Source of the DNA: CADEDH01 sp041394285
Lineage (GTDB): Bacteria; Actinomycetota; Acidimicrobiia; Acidimicrobiales; SZUA-35
Assembly: GCA_041394285.1 (NCBI GenBank)
Contig: JAWKIL010000028.1
Span: 1-64,000, forward strand
Direction of reading: 5' to 3'
Length of the DNA: 64,000 nt
Shown: in pieces, positions 59,953-64,000 of the stretch
Numbering within the stretch: the stretch's first letter is position 1
Layout: each line of letters begins with the position of its first letter
Program-made: the position numbers and the translations under genes
Notes under the pieces: generated by a model
Databases searched by the model: none
What the model saw: the letters and a program-made list of their open reading frames with translations, nothing else
Told to the model about the DNA's origin: nothing

Positions 59953-60927
59953 CTACGGAAGCGGTGTGATCGTGGTGTAGTCGATCTTGAGGTCCACGTC
60001 GTTGTCGGGCCGGTTCGGGTCGTTGGTGAAGGCGATGTCCAGGCGCTCGGCACCCGCCGACCCCACGGTGACCGTGAAGGTGTACAGCCGGTAGGCGGTC
60101 AGATCGACCAGGGTCGAACCGATCGCCTGGCCGTCGATGCGGACCTCCATCCGGGGCCGGGTGGTGGTGGACGCCATGCCCTGGGCCATGACGGCGACCG
60201 AGTACCGCCCGGGAGCCAGCGACACCCCGTGTTCGATGTGGCCGTTGCTCCAGAGCTGCCAGCCCTCCCAGGTGGCCGCCCCATCGGTGGCCCGGTCGTT
60301 GTCCTCGGCCTCGAGGCGCAGCGGTTTGCTGGGGGCGGCCGGGGGAGCGGTGGTGGGGGGCGGTTGGGGGGCGGCGGTCGAGGCGGTGGCCCGGGGGGAC
60401 GTGGCGTCGACGACCGGCGGCGCCCCCGGCTCGGCTGTCGTCGTGACGCCGGTGCCGTCGGGTGGCGGATCGGCGGACCCTGCTCCGTCCGATCCCGTCT
60501 CGGTGGGCTCCCCCTCATCGGCCGGCGGCAGGTCGGATCCCGGACCGGGGAGCGGCTGGTGCGGCTCCGTGTCATCCGGCACCGTGGTGGCCGGCCCCGG
60601 GTCCACCGGCCCGTCGGGAGCGGTGGCCGCCGCACCCCGGTCCGGTCGTTCGGCCGCCGGATCGGGCCGGCCGCGGGACAGGAGTTGCAGCCCCAATCCG
60701 GCGATCACCACGAGGGCCGCCACCGCCAACAGGGTGACCCGGTAGCGGGAGGGTGAACTGGTGCCGGGTGTCGAGCCGGCCCCGTCCTCCCCGAGGGCCG
60801 CGTGCAGGCGCTCCCAGAAGTCGGCTCCGGGGGGTGGCGGCTCGATGCGGCCGATGCGGGCCATGATCTCCGCCGGCAGCGGTGGCATCTCGATCTCGTT
60901 CGGCTCGCCGGTGCTCTGGTTCGTCAT
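59953..60927 (-). CDS. putative membrane anti-sigma factor with carbohydrate-binding ectodomain
   Basis: This 324-residue protein has a cytoplasmic N-terminal region of about 60 residues (PLPAEIMARIGRIEPPPPGADFWERLHAAL) and one membrane helix at about 64-83. A long Pro/Thr/Gly/Asp-rich stalk covers about 85-200. A C-terminal carbohydrate-binding module (202-324) contains WQLWSNGHIEHGV and FTNDPNRPDNDVDLKIDY, homologous to the module of the GH16 enzyme. There is no zinc HxxxCxxC motif, so it is not a ZAS anti-sigma. The anti-sigma role is inferred from the 4-nt overlap with the sigma gene and from the architecture, which parallels RsgI-type sensors of cellulolytic clostridia. Confidence 0.75.
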   Translation of the reverse strand: MTNQSTGEPNEIEMPPLPAEIMARIGRIEPPPPGADFWERLHAALGEDGAGSTPGTSSPSRYRVTLLAVAALVVIAGLGLQLLSRGRPDPAAERPDRGAAATAPDGPVDPGPATTVPDDTEPHQPLPGPGSDLPPADEGEPTETGSDGAGSADPPPDGTGVTTTAEPGAPPVVDATSPRATASTAAPQPPPTTAPPAAPSKPLRLEAEDNDRATDGAATWEGWQLWSNGHIEHGVSLAPGRYSVAVMAQGMASTTTRPRMEVRIDGQAIGSTLVDLTAYRLYTFTVTVGSAGAERLDIAFTNDPNRPDNDVDLKIDYTTITPLP

Positions 60928-61538
60928 GTCAGCTCGCCAATCCGTTGCAGTGACGCCCGGGCCCGGTAGAGCCGGGAGCCGACGGCGGTCACGCTGATCC
61001 CGAGGGCGTCGGCTGCGTCCTGGTAGGAGTAGCCGTCGTAGTCGATGAGCAGGAGGGCCGCCCGCTGGTCGTAGGGCAGCGACAGCAGCGCCCGGCGCAG
61101 GCAGTCGGTGTCGTCCCATCGGTCGACCTCGGCCGGCACGCCCACCACCGGTTGGACCTCGATCGAGACCTCGGCCCGGGCCGCCCGCTGGCGGAGATGG
61201 TCGACGCAGGTGTTGGCCACGATGCGGTGCAGCCAGGTGCCGAACCGGGCCTTTCCCAGGAAGCCGCCGATCGAGCGGTAGGCCTTGAGGTAGGCGTCCT
61301 GCAGGATGTCGTCCACGAGGTCGGCGTCGCCGACCATGCGCCAGGCGAGGGCCCGCATGGCGCCGTCGTGCTGGCGGAGCAGGTCGGTCATGGCGCTCCG
61401 GTCGCCCTGCCGGGCCAGGGTCACCAGCGACCGCTGGCGATCGAGCCTCCGTCCCCGCACCGGGCCCAACCTAGCCACCCCGGGCGGGCGGGCGGACCGG
61501 CCGGGATCGGAGGCCGCGGCTGGTTCGGCAGGGGACAT
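60924..61538 (-). CDS. ECF RNA polymerase sigma factor
   Basis: This 204-residue sigma-70 family ECF factor has region 2 with MRALAWRMVGDADLVDDILQDAYLKAYRSI and FGTWLHRIVANTCVDHLRQ (about 60-120), then region 4 with LPYDQRAALLLIDYDGYSYQDAADALGISVTAVGSRLYRARASL (about 153-198). It directs RNA polymerase to a small target set. The ATG at 61538 lies 6 nt beyond the ECF-type motif. A GTG at 61460 behind a TAGGTT box would give a 178-residue form without the loose N-terminus, so two promoters may give two forms. The upstream gap (61539-61710) holds the promoter and nothing else. Confidence 0.9.
   Translation of the reverse strand: MSPAEPAAASDPGRSARPPGVARLGPVRGRRLDRQRSLVTLARQGDRSAMTDLLRQHDGAMRALAWRMVGDADLVDDILQDAYLKAYRSIGGFLGKARFGTWLHRIVANTCVDHLRQRAARAEVSIEVQPVVGVPAEVDRWDDTDCLRRALLSLPYDQRAALLLIDYDGYSYQDAADALGISVTAVGSRLYRARASLQRIGELT
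61468..61473 (-). promoter_or_regulatory. alternative TANNNT -10 box for the sigma gene
   Basis: TAGGTT on the minus strand lies 7 nt before GTG 61460, inside the longer sigma reading frame. It is a possible housekeeping promoter giving basal sigma. Confidence 0.4.
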
Positions 61539-61544
61539 GGGTGG

Positions 61545-61577
61545 GTTCGACGGTCGGTGGGCGCCGATCCTCGCGCC
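61545..61577 (-). promoter_or_regulatory. ECF-type promoter motif of the sigma gene
   Basis: GGCGCGAGGAT, 14 nt, CGTCGAAC, then 6 nt to ATG 61538. It matches the GH16 promoter in both blocks and in spacing, suggesting autoregulation. Confidence 0.7.
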
Positions 61578-61710
61578 CGATGGCGGGAAATTCTCTGGGC
61601 GTCCGCCATGGTGGCCCGGCGCCGCGCCCGATCGGTTCCCACCCGATGGCCGTCGGGCCGATGCCCGCCGGCCCGCCGACAGCGTGAGCGGAGCCGGCCG
61701 GGCTACCGGG

Positions 61711-62562
61711 TCACATCCGGGCGGCGTAGGCGGCGAGGCGGCGGGCCATGTCGTCGGCCGGAAGCGGGGGGCTCCAGCGGCCGTGGCCGGCGAAGACCTG
61801 GGTGAAGGGGTGGCCGGCGAGGCGCTGGAGCGAAGCCGACTGTTCCGGCCACGAGTACCAGCAGGCGTCCCGGAAGGCGTAGAGATCCTCGGCCGCCGGG
61901 TCCCAGGCCAGGCTGTCGCCGGTGAAGGCCCGGCCGTCGACCAGGTACACCACGGAGCCCCGGGTGTGGCCGGGCACCGGCACGGCGGTCACCCCGTCGG
62001 CCAGCGGGGATGGTTCGGTGCCTTCCACGATGCGGGTGGCGAACGGGGCGGCGCCGGCGTCGGCGGCGTGGATCACGACGTCGGCTCCGTAACGGGTGGC
62101 CCACTGCTCGGCGTCGGCCACGTCGTCGCGGTGGGTGAGCAGCACGAGGCTGACGCCGCCCAGCTCGTCGATGGCCGGCTGCAGGCGCCGGGTGTAGCGG
62201 GGGGAATCGATCAGGACGTTGCCGCCGGGGCGGACCACCAGCCAGGAGTGGGCGCCGAAGGAATCGGGGCTGTTGTGGCCGCACAGGTGGACGCCGGGGG
62301 CCACCTCCACCGGGAAGATGCGGGTGGGGCGGGGGAGCGACACCGGTGCGCCCACGGAGGCGGTGGGGCAGACGTCGACCGCCCGCCAGGCCTGGGTGAT
62401 CTCGTGGTCGGTGACGGGCTGGCGAACGAAGACGCAGCGGCTCCCCACGTGGTCGATCAGGCCGGGCGCCACGTGGGGCGAGGCGCCGCAGTCGATGCAG
62501 CGGAGATCGATGTACCACTCGCCAGGGACGTTGTCGGGGTTGCGGTCGGCAGGGCGGGCCAT
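61711..62562 (-). CDS. metallo-beta-lactamase-fold protein with N-terminal ferredoxin-like domain
   Basis: This 283-residue protein has a small ferredoxin-like region at residues 1-70 with RCIDCGASPHVAPGL near 21 and DVCPTASVG near 64. A beta-lactamase fold starts at about 85: NSPDSFGAHSWLVVRPGGNVLIDSPR, then LLTHRDDVADAEQW near 143, PGHTRGSVVYLVDG near 195 with the third His, and FAGHGRWSPPLP. The usual HxHxDH is reduced to H-R-D-D-V-A-D, a known variant of this two-domain group. The ferredoxin part has only three Cys, so an iron-sulfur cluster is doubtful. Likely a hydrolase or redox enzyme of unknown substrate. Confidence 0.8.
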   Translation of the reverse strand: MARPADRNPDNVPGEWYIDLRCIDCGASPHVAPGLIDHVGSRCVFVRQPVTDHEITQAWRAVDVCPTASVGAPVSLPRPTRIFPVEVAPGVHLCGHNSPDSFGAHSWLVVRPGGNVLIDSPRYTRRLQPAIDELGGVSLVLLTHRDDVADAEQWATRYGADVVIHAADAGAAPFATRIVEGTEPSPLADGVTAVPVPGHTRGSVVYLVDGRAFTGDSLAWDPAAEDLYAFRDACWYSWPEQSASLQRLAGHPFTQVFAGHGRWSPPLPADDMARRLAAYAARM

Positions 62563-62685
62563 CGCCTCAGTCTGACCCCGCCCGTGCTGCGAGGGCAGAC
62601 CCGGCGGTCCAGATTCGGCTGACGCCGAGATTTCACCGGTTGCCGGTCCCGGGGCGGTGTCACGGTTCTTCGTCATACTCGGCCC

Positions 62686-62901
62686 ATGACGAAGAACCGA
62701 ACCCATCGGCCGCGCAAGGTACCGAAGGGCGACCATGGCTACCGGCCATCAACGGCGCCGTTCAATCTCACTGGGCGTGCAGCTCCAGCGGAGGAGTTGG
62801 CACGACTTGCTCGGAAGTTGGGAGCCGTGGCCATCGCCGATCCGGCCGCTGCGATAGCCCCAAACGATGCACCCATGGTCCTTGTCAGCGGAGCGGAATA
62901 G
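62686..62901 (+). CDS. small hypothetical protein
   Basis: This 71-residue protein has a basic N-terminus (MTKNRTHRPRKVPKGDHGYRP), a helical middle (EELARLARKLGAVAIAD), and no recognised domain. Base use changes here: third positions are less GC-rich than in the rest of the window. Its stop TAG is also the start of the -10 box for the next gene. Confidence that it is expressed is moderate. Confidence 0.5.
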   Translation: MTKNRTHRPRKVPKGDHGYRPSTAPFNLTGRAAPAEELARLARKLGAVAIADPAAAIAPNDAPMVLVSGAE

Positions 62902-62904
62902 GCT
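62899..62904 (+). promoter_or_regulatory. TANNNT -10 box, leaderless start
   Basis: TAGGCT lies 7 nt before ATG 62912. It overlaps the stop codon of the preceding gene. Confidence 0.5.
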
Positions 62905-62911
62905 CGATCCC

Positions 62912-63412
62912 ATGGAGGACGAACAGACCGAGGTGTGGCAGCTCCTCAGGCTCCTCGATGATCCAGATCACCTTGAGTTCCCAGCGGACTTCGACTACGA
63001 CCGGGCCAACGATCGAGCTAGCGACCTCTGTCATCGGCTCGAATGTGACTTTGGGTGCAGTCTCTACCTTCTGACCGGCCCCGGCGTCCAAGACGCCACG
63101 TTCCGGGCTGACATCGCCATTCCCCCAGAGGCGACCGCCACTGGGAAGCAGATCTGGCTCAGGATCAGCAATCACGGACCGCTTGCTATCTACGGCATCG
63201 GTACAATCCGAGCATCGAACCGCGATGCTGACGCCGGAGCAGAACTCCATCCCGACGATCGTGCGCGCCTTGAGAGCGCGCTGATCGAACATGGCTACAT
63301 CATCGTGCCGAATGATCCGCTACACGAGCCGTACGACGGGCTCAACGACAAATGGCGTGGACGCATGAACCCACCGTTCACCTGGTTCGTTCGGTACTTC
63401 GATTACACGTAG
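62912..63412 (+). CDS. hypothetical protein
   Basis: This 166-residue protein is not recognised. It is acidic at the N-terminus (MEDEQTEVWQLLRLLDDPD), with a middle of alternating strands (DATFRADIAIPPEA; KQIWLRISNHGPLAIYGIGTI) and an aromatic C-terminus (PPFTWFVRYFDYT). Size and style recall small single-domain proteins such as immunity proteins, but there is no toxin gene next to it in the window, so this remains a guess. The leaderless ATG 62912 is preferred over ATG 62867. Third-position GC is lower than the window norm. Confidence 0.65.
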   Translation: MEDEQTEVWQLLRLLDDPDHLEFPADFDYDRANDRASDLCHRLECDFGCSLYLLTGPGVQDATFRADIAIPPEATATGKQIWLRISNHGPLAIYGIGTIRASNRDADAGAELHPDDRARLESALIEHGYIIVPNDPLHEPYDGLNDKWRGRMNPPFTWFVRYFDYT

Positions 63413-63503
63413 CAGCCAATTTGCCGAGAGTGGGACGCAGGTGGCCGTAGCTCATCAACGAGCTACTGTGGTGTGGGCTTGGCGACGAACTGTGAGACTG
63501 ACC

Positions 63504-63872
63504 ATGGTGAGAGTCTGGGTCGACAACTGGCAGATGCAGTGCTGCGGAACGCCATTGAGAGTCGGCGTCGAAGCCTCGTTCGAAGTGCTGGCGCTGGACC
63601 GGTCATTCCTTAGTCCGATTCTCGGTGAGGCAGTCGTTTCAGCGATCGGCTGGGCGGAGGAGCGACATGGCCACGATGAGCCGCTTCATCATTTGTCGGG
63701 ATGGGTGACTGGCATCGAGGGAGCGTTCTGCCGCTACGAACTGCGCGAGGATGGCCGCATGTACGAGGCTGTAGCGGGCTCTGGGCGAACGGAGCGCCTC
63801 GAACTTACTGATGGGTACGAGGACGCTCGCGAGGGCGACTGGTTCATGGGCTACATCGTCGAGATCGAATGA
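63504..63872 (+). CDS. hypothetical protein, DUF6578-like
   Basis: This 122-residue protein starts MVRVWVDNWQMQCCGTPLRVG, a text like DUF6578 proteins of actinobacteria: a Trp-Gln-x-x-Cys-Cys-Gly core and a small barrel. The middle has LHHLSGWVTGIEGAFCRYEL, and it ends GDWFMGYIVEIE. ATG 63504 fits the family start; the frame is open to 63441. Function is unknown. It is part of the lower-GC edge. Confidence 0.65.
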   Translation: MVRVWVDNWQMQCCGTPLRVGVEASFEVLALDRSFLSPILGEAVVSAIGWAEERHGHDEPLHHLSGWVTGIEGAFCRYELREDGRMYEAVAGSGRTERLELTDGYEDAREGDWFMGYIVEIE

Positions 63873-63954
63873 CCAAGGTCGAGCCTGGAGCCGATATTTC
63901 TGCTCGCCTGAACCTGGGGGTCCCTGCCGGATCCCGGATGGTCGGGAGGTCCGC

Positions 63955-64000
63955 ATGGGAGACTTGCCGGATGAGGTGGCGACTGTTCTTTGCGGTCCTG
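63955..64000 (+). CDS. 5' fragment of a gene running off the window
   Basis: ATG 63955 with GGGAGG upstream opens a frame (MGDLPDEVATVLCGP) that continues past the window end. It is too short to classify. Confidence 0.35.
   Translation, partial: MGDLPDEVATVLCGP

Overview
The window looks like a chromosomal piece of a very GC-rich actinobacterium. The gene families suggest Acidimicrobiia (an Iamia/Ilumatobacter-like lineage), but this is inferred from gene content and style, not from a marker gene. Supporting signs are GC-saturated third codon positions, many GTG starts, 1-4 nt stop/start overlaps (GTGA, ATGA), a likely leaderless promoter architecture (TANNNT 6-7 nt before the start codon at nine genes), and a catabolic load of class III CoA-transferases, D-aminoacylase-type amidohydrolases, an HpaB-type hydroxylase and an acyl-CoA dehydrogenase. 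No rRNA, tRNA, CRISPR array or insertion sequence was recognised.

Layout. 25-20091: catabolic and housekeeping genes. These are two tandem CoA-transferases, a zinc alcohol dehydrogenase, a TPP-dependent enzyme, an amidohydrolase/hydrolase pair, an MFS exporter, a second amidohydrolase with an HpaB-type monooxygenase, Nudix, cupin and hydrolase genes, and a double-length CoA-transferase fusion. 20284-21946: a proline-rich membrane protein, and a TetR regulator with a clear operator facing a small gene. 21950-31887: a minus-strand chemotaxis operon in the order cheY, cheA, cheW, PAS-type receptor, STAS, cheR, cheD, cheB, short receptor. 32016-39510: dioxygenase, VOC protein, acyl-CoA dehydrogenase, a DUF4397/class F sortase pair, a YCII protein and an SDR. 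39568-43349: an ABC transporter plus two-component system flanked by a 75-bp direct repeat that copies the 3' end of the neighbouring EAL-HDOD gene. 44641-55212: a type IV pilus locus (pilin, pilC, pilT, pilB, prepilin peptidase, minor pilins, a pilM-pilN fusion, pilO-like, pilP-like). 55287-64000: a mycothiol-type enzyme, a P-type ATPase, a GH16 / anti-sigma / ECF sigma locus, a beta-lactamase-fold protein, and a lower-GC edge with hypothetical genes.

The most interesting system is at 58419-61577. A secreted GH16 glycanase and a membrane-spanning putative anti-sigma factor carry homologous carbohydrate-binding modules. The anti-sigma gene overlaps an ECF sigma gene by 4 nt. The glycanase gene and the sigma gene are preceded by the same bipartite promoter-like motif with identical 14-nt spacing. 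Together this reads as a self-contained polysaccharide-sensing circuit: the sensor ectodomain sees what the enzyme binds, and the freed sigma factor switches on both itself and the enzyme.

Several genes carry single-base losses in short homopolymers: the MFS gene (3), the histidine kinase (2), the ABC ATPase (1) and possibly pilV. One hydrolase has TGA where TGG is expected. This pattern is as consistent with assembly or base-calling error as with real decay, and should be resolved before these genes are called dead.
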